Below, in pieces: positions 1 through 9,444 of a stretch of DNA of 64,000 bases. The translations under genes and the position numbers were made by a program. The notes under the pieces are model-generated. The model ran no database searches and was not told where the DNA came from. It saw only the letters and a program-made list of their open reading frames with translations. The stretch is taken from NCBI RefSeq assembly GCF_010731895.1, contig NZ_AP022596.1, forward strand, positions 5,022,001 through 5,086,000. The letters run 5' to 3'. Source of the stretch: Mycolicibacterium helvum. GTDB lineage: Bacteria > Actinomycetota > Actinomycetes > Mycobacteriales > Mycobacteriaceae. Position 1 is the first letter of the stretch, and each line of letters starts with the position of its first letter.

Positions 1-1
1 G

Positions 2-502
2 ATCGTGGGCACGGTGGTGCTGTCACTGGGAACGTCATTCGGCTTGTCGGTGCTGATCTGGCAGGACCTGATCGGCCGGCCACTGCACTGGATGGTGCTG
101 ATCATGGCCGTGATCATCCTGCTGGCGGTCGGTTCGGACTACAACTTGCTTCTGGTGGCCCGCCTCAAAGAGGAGATTCCGGCCGGAATACGGACCGGCA
201 TCATCCGGGCGATGGGTGGCAGCGGATCGGTGGTCACGTCGGCCGGGTTGGTATTCGCAGTGACGATGGCGGCCATGGCCTTCAGTGAGCTGACGATTCT
301 GGCGCAGGTCGGCACGACTATCGGGATGGGTCTGCTGGTCGACACGCTGGTGATCCGGTCGTTCATGACACCGTCGATCGCCGCGCTGATGGGTCGCTGG
401 TTCTGGTGGCCGCAGCGGGTCCGCCCGCGGCCGGTGCCGAGTCCGTGGCCGAGGCCGGCGGCGGAGAATACCGAACCCGTCCGGGTCGAATCGCAATCCT
501 AG
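2..502 (+). CDS. MmpL-family RND transporter, C-terminal end (partial)
   Basis: This is the last ~166 codons of a gene that begins before the window. The visible part has several hydrophobic segments and the typical MmpL/RND distal motif '[15 protein letters not shown]' followed by '[20 protein letters not shown]', which mark the last transmembrane helices of MmpL proteins. Members export lipids or siderophores across the mycobacterial inner membrane using the proton motive force. The cytoplasmic tail after the final helix is short and Pro/Arg-rich. The substrate cannot be told from this end. The stop codon lies in a short inverted repeat shared with the convergent neighbour. Confidence 0.9.
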   Translation: MVGTVVLSLGTSFGLSVLIWQDLIGRPLHWMVLIMAVIILLAVGSDYNLLLVARLKEEIPAGIRTGIIRAMGGSGSVVTSAGLVFAVTMAAMAFSELTILAQVGTTIGMGLLVDTLVIRSFMTPSIAALMGRWFWWPQRVRPRPVPSPWPRPAAENTEPVRVESQS

Positions 503-520
503 CCAACCGCTTTCGGCTAG
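499..520. terminator. Short inverted repeat between convergent genes
   Basis: CTAGCC at 499-504 and GGCTAG at 515-520 form a perfect 6-bp stem around a 10-nt loop. The stem holds the TAG stop of the mmpL gene and, on the other strand, the TAG stop of the small membrane protein, so it could act in both directions. There is no T-tract and the stem is short. The terminator role is inference. Confidence 0.3.
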
Positions 521-828
521 TGCATGGCGTTGTGGGCGCCGTCGATGCAGCCGCGCCCGTAACTGGCGGGTTGGTGTGCGGACTGCCCGGCGCAGTACGC
601 GGAGATGGACTCCTCGTGGGCCTGGTAGCCGCCGGCGTCGACCCAGCGTTGCCCGTCGGCGTAGCCGGCCCAGTACGCGGAGTCCTTGCGGTCGGAGGTC
701 AACATGAAGATCACACCGAGGAGCGCGAACACCGCGATCACGAGTAGTGCCTTGACCCAGCGCTTATTCAGCCATGGCCAAAGCGGGGCAGGTATCCAAC
801 GCGGCTTGGGCCGATCCACACCGAGCAT
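517..828 (-). CDS. Small single-pass membrane protein, unknown function
   Basis: This is a 103-residue protein counted from the ATG at 828; an in-frame GTG at 858 would add ten residues. A basic, Trp/Pro-rich N-terminus precedes one hydrophobic helix (about residues 22-41, 'ALLVIAVFALLGVIFML'). A polar extracytoplasmic tail follows, with Tyr/Gly repeats ('YWAGYADGQ') and two cysteines that could form a disulfide. I do not recognise a named family beyond short mycobacterial membrane proteins of this design. It is convergent with mmpL and divergent from the Thr/Pro-rich protein gene, so it is probably a single-gene unit. Confidence 0.7.
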   Translation of the reverse strand: MLGVDRPKPRWIPAPLWPWLNKRWVKALLVIAVFALLGVIFMLTSDRKDSAYWAGYADGQRWVDAGGYQAHEESISAYCAGQSAHQPASYGRGCIDGAHNAMH

Positions 829-897
829 TCTCGCATCCCGGTGTGGTGGTGCTGGCACGACGGCAGCACCGGCTAGTGTCTAGCCCCTGTGGGGTGG

Positions 898-1350
898 ATG
901 ACGAAGATCGGCAAACTGAAGGACCGGACATCGCTTCGCGGGATCGTGATGACGATCTTGTCCGTCGTGGTTCTCGGTCTGGCGATCGCGACGTTGCGGT
1001 ATACGCCGAGCCCTCCCGACGACGGGCTGGTGTCGCCGGTGGACACGAGCTCAACGGCCCCCGTGGTCGCTCCCTGGCTCGCTCCGGGGCCCGCCGTTGT
1101 GACGCCGATATCTCCCACCGCTGCGCCGACGACAGTTGAGCCCACCACCACTACGCCGAGCTACAGCCCCACCCCGACGTACACCCCGACGCCGACATAC
1201 GCCCCCACGCAGACACCCAGTTCGACACCCACTTCGAGTGCGACGCCCACGTCCACGGCGACGACCAGTCCCAGCACGCAGCCCGCTTTCCCCATCCGGC
1301 CTTCACGCGCTCCTTCTGATCTGCTGCCCAACGGCGGAAGGCGTAGTTAA
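898..1350 (+). CDS. Membrane-anchored Pro/Thr-rich protein
   Basis: A basic N-terminus (KIGKLKDR) and one hydrophobic helix (about residues 16-34) are followed by a long low-complexity region of Pro, Thr and Ser with repeats of the type 'TPTYTPTPTYAP'. The layout is of an anchored protein with an extended extracytoplasmic stalk, possibly O-mannosylated as mycobacterial Pro/Thr-rich segments often are. The ATG at 898 is preceded by a G-rich stretch. A GTG at 889, nine bases after a TAGTGT hexamer (874-879), would be a leaderless alternative adding three residues. No enzymatic domain is visible. Confidence 0.65.
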   Translation: MTKIGKLKDRTSLRGIVMTILSVVVLGLAIATLRYTPSPPDDGLVSPVDTSSTAPVVAPWLAPGPAVVTPISPTAAPTTVEPTTTTPSYSPTPTYTPTPTYAPTQTPSSTPTSSATPTSTATTSPSTQPAFPIRPSRAPSDLLPNGGRRS

Positions 1351-1419
1351 GAAGATCGTCCCGGTAGAACCGGCGCGTGCCCTGCGCGTCTGCGCGCCTT
1401 GTGATGGGATTAGCGGCCT

Positions 1420-4400
1420 ATGGGTATCAAAGTGGCGCTGGAGCACCGCACCAGCTACACCTTCGACCGTTTGGTCGAGGTGCACCCGCACGTCGTCCGG
1501 CTGCGGCCGGCGCCGCATTCCCGCACGCCCATCGAGGCCTACTCGCTGGAGGTCGAGCCCGCCGACCACTTCGTCAACTGGCAGCAGGATGCGTTCGGTA
1601 ATTTCCTGGCCCGACTGGTCTTTCCGACCCGGACGCGACAGCTGACCATCAAGGTCGGCCTGATCGCCGACCTCAAGGTGATCAACCCGTTCGACTTCTT
1701 CATCGAGGACTACGCCGAGACGTTCCCGTTCACCTATCCCAAGGCGCTTAAGGATGATCTCGAGCCTTACCTGCGGCCCGTCGACGAAGCCGAGGAAGGT
1801 TCGGGCCCAGGGGAGTTGGTGCAGTCCTGGGTGCGGAATTTCGTCGTCGCGCCCGGCACCCGGACCATCGACTTCCTGGTCGCCCTCAACCGCGCAGTCA
1901 ACGGCGACGTCGGCTACAGCCTGCGGATGGAGCCCGGGGTGCAAGCCCCGGACTTCACCTTGCAGACCGGGATCGGCTCCTGCCGTGACTCCGCATGGCT
2001 GCTGGTGTCGATCCTGCGTGAGCTCGGCCTGGCCGCTCGGTTCGTGTCCGGCTACCTGGTGCAGCTGTCCTCGGACATCGAGGCCCTCGACGGCCCGTCG
2101 GGGCCGGCGGCCGATTTCACCGATCTGCACGCCTGGACCGAGGTATACATCCCCGGCGCCGGCTGGATCGGGCTGGACCCCACCTCGGGTCTGTTCGCCG
2201 GGGAGGGGCACATCCCGCTGGCGGCCACCCCGCATCCGTCGTCGGCCGCGCCGATCACCGGCGCCACCGGCGTGGCCGAGGCCACCCTGGATTTCGCCAA
2301 TATCGTCACGCGCGTCCACGAGGACCCGCGCGTCACCCTGCCCTACACCGAGGCGGCGTGGGCGGCCATCAACGCGCTGGGCGCCCGCATCGACCAGCGA
2401 CTAACGGATGCCGACGTCCGGCTGACGATCGGCGGTGAGCCGACGTTCGTCTCGGTCGACAACCAGGTCGATGAGGAGTGGATCACCGCCGCCGACGGCC
2501 CGCACAAGCGGGAACGCGCCTCGGTGCTGGCCGCGCGGCTCAAGGCGGTGTGGGCGCCGGGCGGTCTGGTGCAGCGCAGCCAGGGCAAGTGGTACCCCGG
2601 CGAACCGTTGCCACGCTGGCAGATCGGAATCCACTGGCGTCGTGACGGCCAGCCGCTGTGGAACGATCCTTCGCTGCTGGCTGACCCGTGGGGCACCGAA
2701 TACGACGAGGCGGAACCCCAAGCCGCCCAGCAGGTGCTGGCATTGATCGCCGAAGGCCTCGGCTTGCCGGTCAGCCAGGTGCGACCGGCCTACGAGGATG
2801 CGCTCAGCCGGCTGGCCCATGCGGTCCGCATGCCGTCCGGCGATCCGGTCGAACCCGACGATGATCTGGAAACCGACACCCCGGCTGCCCGCGCGACGCT
2901 GCTGGCCCGCCTGGACGAGTCGGTGGGCGACCCGGTCGCTTATCTGCTGCCCCTGCACCGCAGCGACGACGAGGCCGGCTGGGCCAGTGCCGACTGGCGG
3001 CTGCGCCGCGGCCGCGTCGTGCTGCTGGAAGGTGACTCACCGGCCGGGTTCCGGTTGCCGTTGAGTTCGATCAGCTGGCAGCCGCCGCGCCCGACGCTGC
3101 CCGCCGACCCGATCGCCAGCGGGCGTAGGGCCTTGCCCGTGGATCGGAAGGCCGCCGACGCCGCGGTGGATGACGCCAGCGACGCACCCACCACCGCCAT
3201 GGTGGCTGAGGTCCGCGGCGGGTTCCTCTATATCTTCTTGCCGCCCACCGAAGAGCTGGAACACTTCGTCGACCTGATCGCCCGGGTGGAGTCCGCCGCG
3301 GCCAAGGTGGGCTGCGCGTTGGTGATCGAGGGTTACGGGCCGCCGTCGGACGGTCGGCTGGAATCCATGTCGATCACGCCGGACCCCGGCGTCATCGAGG
3401 TCAACGTCGCGCCCAGCAAGAGTTTCGCCGAACAGCGCGACCAACTGGAGACCCTCTACGCCGAGGCCCGCAAGGCGCGGCTGTCGACCGAATCGTTCGA
3501 CGTCGACGGAACACATGGCGGGACCGGCGGCGGTAACCACATCACGCTGGGCGGCATCACCCCGGCCGACTCGCCGCTGTTGCGCCGCCCGGACCTGCTG
3601 GTGTCGCTGCTGACCTACTGGCAGCGTCACCCAGCGCTGTCCTACCTGTTCGCCGGGCGCTTCATCGGCACCACATCGCAGGCGCCCCGGGTGGACGAGG
3701 GCCGCTCCGAGGCTCTCTACGAACTCGAGATCGCCTTCGCCGAGATCGCCCGACTCACGGCGGCCGGCGCGAATTCTGGTCAGCCGTGGGTCACCGACCG
3801 CGCCCTGCGGCACCTGCTCACCGATATCACCGGCAACACCCACCGCGCCGAGTTCTGCATCGACAAGCTCTACAGTCCGGACAATGCCCGTGGCCGGCTG
3901 GGCCTGCTGGAGCTGCGCGGCTTCGAGATGCCACCGCACTACCAGATGGCGATGGTGCAATCGCTGTTGGTGCGCGCACTGGTGGCCCGGTTCTGGGAGC
4001 AACCGCTGCGGGCTCCGCTGATTCGGCACGGGCTCAACCTGCACGGCCGATACCTGTTGCCGCACTACATCATCCACGATATCGCCGATGTCTGCGCCGA
4101 CCTGCGCGCGCATGACATCAATTTCGACACCAGCTGGCTGGACCCGTTCACCGAGTTCCGGTTCCCGCGCGTCGGCACGGCGGTGTTCGACCATGTGGAG
4201 ATCGAGCTGCGCGGCGCCATCGAACCCTGGAACACCCTGGGTGAGGAATCCACCGGCACCGGCACCGCGCGTTATGTCGACTCCTCGGTGGAGCGGATCC
4301 AGGTCCGAACCATCGGCGCCGACCGGCAGCGCCACGTGTTGACCTGCAACGGCTACCCGATCCCGATGCTGGCCACCGACAACCCCGACGTCCAGGTCGG

Positions 4401-4740
4401 CGGGGTGCGTTACCGCGCATGGCAACCGCCGAGCGCGCTGCACCCGACGATCACCGTCGACGGCCCGCTGCGGTTCGAACTGGTAGATATCGCCACCGGG
4501 ACATCCCGCGGCGGCTGCACCTACCACGTCTCCCATCCCGGCGGCCGGTCCTACGACAGTCCGCCGGTCAACGCCGTTGAGGCCGAGTCGCGGCGCAGCA
4601 GGCGCTTCGAGGCCACCGGGTTCACTCCCGGCAAGGTCGACGTCGCCGACATTCGGGAGAAGCAGGCCCGGCAATCGACCGACGTCGGCGCCGCGGGGAT
4701 CCTCGACCTGCGCCGGGTGCGTACTGTGCTGCAGAACTGA
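1420..4740 (+). CDS. Transglutaminase-like / DUF2126 amidoligase-like fusion protein
   Basis: This 1106-residue protein has the architecture of the Rv2566 family. The N-terminal ~300 residues are a bacterial transglutaminase-like cysteine protease fold with a complete triad: Cys188 in 'GSCRDSAWLL', His237 in 'DLHAWTEVY' and Asp253 in 'GLDPT'. The rest is DUF2126 (COG4196), with conserved patches such as 'VIEVNVAPSKSFAEQ' and 'GGGNHITLGG' that recall glutamine-synthetase/GCS-like amidoligases. The fold assignment is from family knowledge. Expected chemistry is peptide or isopeptide bond formation and cleavage; no substrate is known. It is the first gene of a four-gene run with the ATP-grasp/alpha-E, second transglutaminase and metallopeptidase genes. 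Length and start agree with the family. Confidence 0.9.
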   Translation: MGIKVALEHRTSYTFDRLVEVHPHVVRLRPAPHSRTPIEAYSLEVEPADHFVNWQQDAFGNFLARLVFPTRTRQLTIKVGLIADLKVINPFDFFIEDYAETFPFTYPKALKDDLEPYLRPVDEAEEGSGPGELVQSWVRNFVVAPGTRTIDFLVALNRAVNGDVGYSLRMEPGVQAPDFTLQTGIGSCRDSAWLLVSILRELGLAARFVSGYLVQLSSDIEALDGPSGPAADFTDLHAWTEVYIPGAGWIGLDPTSGLFAGEGHIPLAATPHPSSAAPITGATGVAEATLDFANIVTRVHEDPRVTLPYTEAAWAAINALGARIDQRLTDADVRLTIGGEPTFVSVDNQVDEEWITAADGPHKRERASVLAARLKAVWAPGGLVQRSQGKWYPGEPLPRWQIGIHWRRDGQPLWNDPSLLADPWGTEYDEAEPQAAQQVLALIAEGLGLPVSQVRPAYEDALSRLAHAVRMPSGDPVEPDDDLETDTPAARATLLARLDESVGDPVAYLLPLHRSDDEAGWASADWRLRRGRVVLLEGDSPAGFRLPLSSISWQPPRPTLPADPIASGRRALPVDRKAADAAVDDASDAPTTAMVAEVRGGFLYIFLPPTEELEHFVDLIARVESAAAKVGCALVIEGYGPPSDGRLESMSITPDPGVIEVNVAPSKSFAEQRDQLETLYAEARKARLSTESFDVDGTHGGTGGGNHITLGGITPADSPLLRRPDLLVSLLTYWQRHPALSYLFAGRFIGTTSQAPRVDEGRSEALYELEIAFAEIARLTAAGANSGQPWVTDRALRHLLTDITGNTHRAEFCIDKLYSPDNARGRLGLLELRGFEMPPHYQMAMVQSLLVRALVARFWEQPLRAPLIRHGLNLHGRYLLPHYIIHDIADVCADLRAHDINFDTSWLDPFTEFRFPRVGTAVFDHVEIELRGAIEPWNTLGEESTGTGTARYVDSSVERIQVRTIGADRQRHVLTCNGYPIPMLATDNPDVQVGGVRYRAWQPPSALHPTITVDGPLRFELVDIATGTSRGGCTYHVSHPGGRSYDSPPVNAVEAESRRSRRFEATGFTPGKVDVADIREKQARQSTDVGAAGILDLRRVRTVLQN

Positions 4741-4821
4741 TGGCTACGGCCGACCCGAATGTGGTCGGGGCGGGTCATTCTCGTAAGTTTGCTCAGAGTA
4801 CTTCAGTCAGGAGGTGGGCCG

Positions 4822-7491
4822 TTGTCGCTGTCGGCCGCCGGTTCTGGCTTAAGCCGGCCCAGTCATGACCCAGACCGGCTGCTAGCCGGGTACGGTGCCG
4901 CCCGCGCCCAGGACACGCTGTTCGAGCTGCGTGGCGGGGCCGAGACATTCGGTGGCACCGGATACGACGAGTTCGTCGACGCCACCGGTACCGTCCGCCC
5001 GTCGTGGCAGGAGCTCGCTGATCTCATCGGCGAACGCGGTCGCGGTGGGCTGGATCGGTTGCGCGGTGTGGTGCGCGGGCTCGTCGACAACGACGGCATC
5101 ACCTACATCGAGCTCGACCACGACGGCGAGGCGGTCACCAACAGCGAGGGCATCGCGTTGCCCGGCCCGTGGCATCTGGACGGGATACCGCTTCTCCTCT
5201 CGGCCGCGGACTGGGAGACGCTGGAAGCCGGTGTGGTGCAACGGTCCCGCATCCTCGATGGGGTGCTGGCCGACCTGTACGGCGAACGCCGCGCGATCAC
5301 CAGCGGGATCCTGCCGCCGCAGCTGCTGTTCGGCCATCCTGGCTACATCCGGGCCGCCCGCGGTATCGAGAACCCGGGCCGGCATCAGCTGTTCATGCTC
5401 GGCTGCGATGTGAGCCGGGCCGCCGACGCACGGTTTGTGGTCAACGCCGACTGGACGCAGGCGCCGTCGGGGGCCGGCTATGCGCTGGCCGACCGCCGGG
5501 TGGTGGCGCATGCGGTGCCCGACGTCTACGAGCGCATTGGCCCGCGACCGGCATCGCCGTTCGCCCAGGCGCTGCGGCTGGCGCTCATCGAGGCCGCACC
5601 CGAGGCTGCCGAGGACCCGGTGGTCGTGGTGCTGAGCCCCGGTATTCACTCCGAGACCGCGTTCGACCAGGCCTATCTGGCGTCGGTTCTGGGTTTTCCG
5701 CTGGTCGAGAGTGCGGATCTGGTGGTGCGCGACGGCAAGCTGTGCATGCGTTCGCTGGGCACGTTGAAGCGGGTCGATGTGGTGCTGCGCCGGATCGACG
5801 CCGACTACGTCGACCCGCTGGATCTGCGACCGGATTCACGCTTGGGTGTCGTCGGTCTGGTCGAGATGCAGCGGCGCGGTGCGGTGACGGTGGTCAACAC
5901 CCTCGGCGCCGGTATTCTGGAAAGCCCTGGGCTGCAACGCTTTCTGCCTCAGCTGGCTGATCGGTTGCTGGGGGAGAAGCCGCTGCTGGATACCCCGCAG
6001 CTGTACTGGGGTGGATTCGAGCGGGAGCGTTCGCATCTGCTGGCGCGGCTGAACACCCTGCTGATCAAGTCGACAGTCGGCGGCGACACCATCGTGGGTC
6101 CGGCGTTGTCGACGGCACAGCGCAGCGAGTTGGCGGCCCGGATCGATGCGCAGCCCTGGGAATGGGTCGGCCAGGAACTGCCGCAGTTCTCCTCGGCGCC
6201 CACCGATCACTACCCGGGTGGGCTCTCGGCCGCCAGCGTGGGCCTGCGGTTGTTCACGGTGTCGCAGCGCGGCGGGTACGCGCCGATGATCGGTGGGCTC
6301 GGCTATGTGCTGGCACCGGGCAACGCTGCCTACAAGCTGAAAACTGTTGCTGCCAAGGATGTCTGGGTGCGTCCGCCGACCCGGGTGAAGGCGGACACGT
6401 TGACCGTCCCGCCGGTCGAGCTCCCCAGCGGCACCCGGTTCATCAGCTCGCCGCGTGTGTTGTCCGACCTGTTCTGGATGGGCCGCTACGGCGAGCGGAC
6501 CGAGAATCTGGCCCGGCTGCTGATCGTGGCCCGCGAGCGTTACCACGAATACCGCTACCGCCAGGACATGGAGGGCAGCGAGTGCGTGCCGGTTCTGCTG
6601 GGGGCGCTGGGTGCGCTCACCGGAACCGACACGGAGGCGGCAGGGACCTACGCCGACGCGGTGGCCGGTGCTCAACGCACGCTGTGGTCGCTGACGGTGG
6701 ACCGGCAGCGCTCAGGGTCGCTGGCCCAATCCGTCGAACGGCTCGGGCTGGCCGCCCGGTCGGTGCGCGACCAGATGTCCAACGACACCTGGATGGTGCT
6801 CGGCGCCGTCGAGCGGGCGCTGGCCGAGCAGGCGGGCTTCCAGCCCAGCCCGCAACGCGGGACGCGGGTCGCCGACGACACTGCGCTGGCGACCGCTCAG
6901 CAGCAGACGCTGGCCGGAATGCTGGCGTTGTCCGGGGTGGCCGCCGAGTCGATGGTGCACGACGCCGGCTGGACGATGATGGACATCGGTAAGCGCATCG
7001 AGCGTGGGCTGGCCTTGTCCGCGCTACTGCGCGCGACGCTGACGACCGAGCGCAGCGCGGGCGCCGAACAGACCATCACCGAATCCGCTTTGGTGGTGTG
7101 CGAGTCCTCGGTGATCTACCGCAGGCGCAACCTAGGCAAGGTGAGTGTGGCGGCGGTGGCCGATCTCGTGCTGTTTGACGGCGAGAACCCCAGATCGCTG
7201 GTCTACCAGCTGGAACGGCTGCGCTCGAACCTGCGTGCGCTACCTGGCGCGTCGGGCTCGTCGCGACCGGAGCGGCTGGTCGACGAGATCAGCACGCGGC
7301 TGCGCCGGCTGAATCCGGCCGACCTCGAAGTCGTCGACGGCGAGGGGCACCGAGCCGACCTCGATGCGCTGCTGGGCTGGATTCACAACGCGCTGCGTGA
7401 CCTCTCCGACGTCATCACCCGCGCCCAGCTGTCGCTGCCTGGTGGCATGCAGCCGCTGTGGGGTCCCGACCAGCGCCGGGTCATGCCGTGA
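4822..7491 (+). CDS. Circularly permuted ATP-grasp / alpha-E domain protein
   Basis: This is an 889-residue Rv2567-type protein. I chose the TTG at 4822 because AGGAGG lies at 4809-4814 with a 7-base spacer and the length then matches the family; a start at 4759 would add 21 residues without a ribosome site. Residues ~30-520 form the circularly permuted ATP-grasp region (COG2308). From about residue 543 ('LSDLFWMGRYGERTENLARLL') the helical alpha-E domain (COG2307) begins; in many bacteria these are separate genes. ATP-grasp enzymes activate carboxylates to make amide bonds, so a ligase role is expected. The stop codon overlaps the next start (GTGA), indicating translational coupling. Confidence 0.9.
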   Translation: MSLSAAGSGLSRPSHDPDRLLAGYGAARAQDTLFELRGGAETFGGTGYDEFVDATGTVRPSWQELADLIGERGRGGLDRLRGVVRGLVDNDGITYIELDHDGEAVTNSEGIALPGPWHLDGIPLLLSAADWETLEAGVVQRSRILDGVLADLYGERRAITSGILPPQLLFGHPGYIRAARGIENPGRHQLFMLGCDVSRAADARFVVNADWTQAPSGAGYALADRRVVAHAVPDVYERIGPRPASPFAQALRLALIEAAPEAAEDPVVVVLSPGIHSETAFDQAYLASVLGFPLVESADLVVRDGKLCMRSLGTLKRVDVVLRRIDADYVDPLDLRPDSRLGVVGLVEMQRRGAVTVVNTLGAGILESPGLQRFLPQLADRLLGEKPLLDTPQLYWGGFERERSHLLARLNTLLIKSTVGGDTIVGPALSTAQRSELAARIDAQPWEWVGQELPQFSSAPTDHYPGGLSAASVGLRLFTVSQRGGYAPMIGGLGYVLAPGNAAYKLKTVAAKDVWVRPPTRVKADTLTVPPVELPSGTRFISSPRVLSDLFWMGRYGERTENLARLLIVARERYHEYRYRQDMEGSECVPVLLGALGALTGTDTEAAGTYADAVAGAQRTLWSLTVDRQRSGSLAQSVERLGLAARSVRDQMSNDTWMVLGAVERALAEQAGFQPSPQRGTRVADDTALATAQQQTLAGMLALSGVAAESMVHDAGWTMMDIGKRIERGLALSALLRATLTTERSAGAEQTITESALVVCESSVIYRRRNLGKVSVAAVADLVLFDGENPRSLVYQLERLRSNLRALPGASGSSRPERLVDEISTRLRRLNPADLEVVDGEGHRADLDALLGWIHNALRDLSDVITRAQLSLPGGMQPLWGPDQRRVMP

Positions 7492-8423
7492 CCACGCCGG
7501 CGGGGGCGAGCACGGCGGCCGGGGGATCAACCAGGGCGTATCGGATCACCCATCGCACCGAGTACAGCTACTCCGATGTGGTGACCAGTTCGTATGGCCG
7601 CGGCCATCTCACCCCGCGCGACACCACCGGGCAACGCTGCCTGGCCTACGAACTCGACATCGATCCGGTACCCGCTGACCGGTCCACCAGCCGCGACGTG
7701 TACGGCAATATCAGCTCCTACTTCCACATCACCGAACGCCACGACGCCCTGACCGTGACCAGCCGCTCCGTCGTCGAGGTCGACCCGCCGCCGGTGGAGC
7801 TGTACACGGCGGGCTGGGCATTGGCGCCCTGGGAGGCTATCCGGCCGGTCGGCCACAACGGCGCGCTGGCATCCGAATTCACCCTCGACCTGCGTCCGCC
7901 TGAAATCACCGAGGCGGTGCGGGAGTACGCCGCGCCCAGTTTCACACCGGGCCGTCCACTCGTCGAAGTCCTGCGCGACCTCAATGCCCGAATCTTCTCC
8001 GACTTCACCTACAAGTCCGGATCCACGACGGTGTCCACACAGGTGAGCGAGGTTTTACTGGCCCGGGAAGGGGTATGCCAAGACTTCGCCCGGCTGGCGA
8101 TCGCCTGCCTGCGCGCCAACGGATTGGCGGCGAGTTATGTGTCGGGATACCTCGCCACCGACCCGCCGCCGGGGAAGGAACGGATGTACGGCGTGGACGC
8201 CACTCATGCTTGGGCCGCGGTGTGGACCCCGCAAAACGATTGGCTCGGGCTGGATCCCACCAATGACCAACTGGTCGATCAGCGTTACATCACGGTCGGC
8301 TGGGGCCGTGACTACGCCGACATCCCTCCGCTGCGCGGCATCATTTACACCGACTCCGAGCGCAGCGTCATCGACGTCTCCGTAGACGTCGCGCCGTACG
8401 ACGAGGGCGTGCTGCATGCGTGA
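7488..8423 (+). CDS. Transglutaminase-like protein
   Basis: This is a 311-residue Rv2569c-type bacterial transglutaminase-like protein. An N-terminal beta region ('YRITHRTEYSYSDVV') is followed by the catalytic core, with Cys197 in 'EGVCQDFARL', His240 in 'ATHAWAAVW' and Asp256 in 'GLDPTND', a complete triad. The GTG at 7488 overlaps the previous TGA by four bases; a start at 7458 is open but needs a 34-base overlap. The 3' end overlaps the metallopeptidase start by eight bases. It probably acts as a peptidase or amide-exchange enzyme in the same pathway as the ATP-grasp and DUF2126 partners. The substrate is unknown. Confidence 0.9.
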   Translation: MTTPAGASTAAGGSTRAYRITHRTEYSYSDVVTSSYGRGHLTPRDTTGQRCLAYELDIDPVPADRSTSRDVYGNISSYFHITERHDALTVTSRSVVEVDPPPVELYTAGWALAPWEAIRPVGHNGALASEFTLDLRPPEITEAVREYAAPSFTPGRPLVEVLRDLNARIFSDFTYKSGSTTVSTQVSEVLLAREGVCQDFARLAIACLRANGLAASYVSGYLATDPPPGKERMYGVDATHAWAAVWTPQNDWLGLDPTNDQLVDQRYITVGWGRDYADIPPLRGIIYTDSERSVIDVSVDVAPYDEGVLHA

Positions 8424-9444
8424 CTTCATCTGCCCCAACTGCGGGCAGCATCTGGCCTTTGAGAATTCGGTCTGCCTGTCGTGCGGGAGCCGGCTGGGAT
8501 TCTCCCTGGATGACATGGCATTTTTGGTGATCGCCTCCGGCGAAGGCAGTGAGCATGGTGGGGCGGTGGACGCCGCCGATTTTCAGCTGTGCGCCAATCT
8601 CTATCTGGCCGAATGTAACTGGCTGGTCAAGGTGGAGCCGGTCCGTCAGTTGTGTGCGTCGTGCCGGCTCACCCGCACCCGGCCCGACGATGACGACACC
8701 GCTGCGATGGCGGCCTTCGCCCTAGCCGAGCAGGCCAAGCGGCGCCTGATCGCCGAACTGCACGAACTCAAGCTGCCGATCGTCGGCCGTGACGAGGATC
8801 CGCAGTACGGACTGACGTTCGATTTGTTGTCCAGCGCCAAGGAAAAGGTGTTCACTGGCCACGACAACGGCGTGATCACACTGGATCTGGCCGAGGGCGA
8901 CGATGTTCATCGCGAGCAGTTGCGCACCTCGATGGATGAGCCGTATCGCACGCTGCTCGGCCATTTCCGCCACGAGGTCGGCCACTACTACTTCTACCGG
9001 CTGGTCAGTACCTCACCGGCGCATCTGCCGCGGTTCAACGAACTGTTCGGCGATCCAGACGCCGACTATCAGGCCGCGCTGGACCGTCACTACAACGAGG
9101 GCCCGCCGGCCGGCTGGAATAAGAACTACGTCTCCTCCTATGCCACCATGCACCCGGCCGAGGATTGGGCCGAGACATTCGCTCACTACCTGCACATCCG
9201 GGACACCCTGGACACCGCCGCGGCATTCGGGTTGGCCCCGGCCAACGCCACCTATGAGCGAAGGGTGTTGGGGCCCAGCGGGTTCGACAACATGATCGAG
9301 ATGTGGCTGCCGTTGTCCTGGTCGCTGAACATGGTCAACCGGTCGATGGGCAAGGACGATCTCTACCCCTTTGTGCTGCCGGTGCCGGTCCTGGAGAAGA
9401 TGCGCTTCATCCACGCAGTCATCGACGAGGTGGCGTCCGCCTAG
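8416..9444 (+). CDS. Zinc-ribbon putative zinc metallopeptidase
   Basis: This 342-residue protein is of the Rv2568c/COG4307 family. It opens with a zinc ribbon, C6-x2-C9 and C20-x2-C23, and has a further C80-x2-C83 pair. The catalytic site is the HExxH motif at H186-E187-x2-H190 within 'FRHEVGHYYFYRL', as in zincin-type peptidases. The ATG overlaps the preceding transglutaminase stop by eight bases, so it is the last gene of the operon. In comparative genomics this family co-occurs with permuted ATP-grasp and transglutaminase genes, which suggests it trims or removes the peptide or amide product. That function is inferred. Confidence 0.88.
   Translation: MRDFICPNCGQHLAFENSVCLSCGSRLGFSLDDMAFLVIASGEGSEHGGAVDAADFQLCANLYLAECNWLVKVEPVRQLCASCRLTRTRPDDDDTAAMAAFALAEQAKRRLIAELHELKLPIVGRDEDPQYGLTFDLLSSAKEKVFTGHDNGVITLDLAEGDDVHREQLRTSMDEPYRTLLGHFRHEVGHYYFYRLVSTSPAHLPRFNELFGDPDADYQAALDRHYNEGPPAGWNKNYVSSYATMHPAEDWAETFAHYLHIRDTLDTAAAFGLAPANATYERRVLGPSGFDNMIEMWLPLSWSLNMVNRSMGKDDLYPFVLPVPVLEKMRFIHAVIDEVASA

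Noticed and set aside
3037..4674. 545-codon open frame antisense to the DUF2126 gene
   Set aside because: It is a shadow of the plus-strand gene, which carries conserved motifs throughout.
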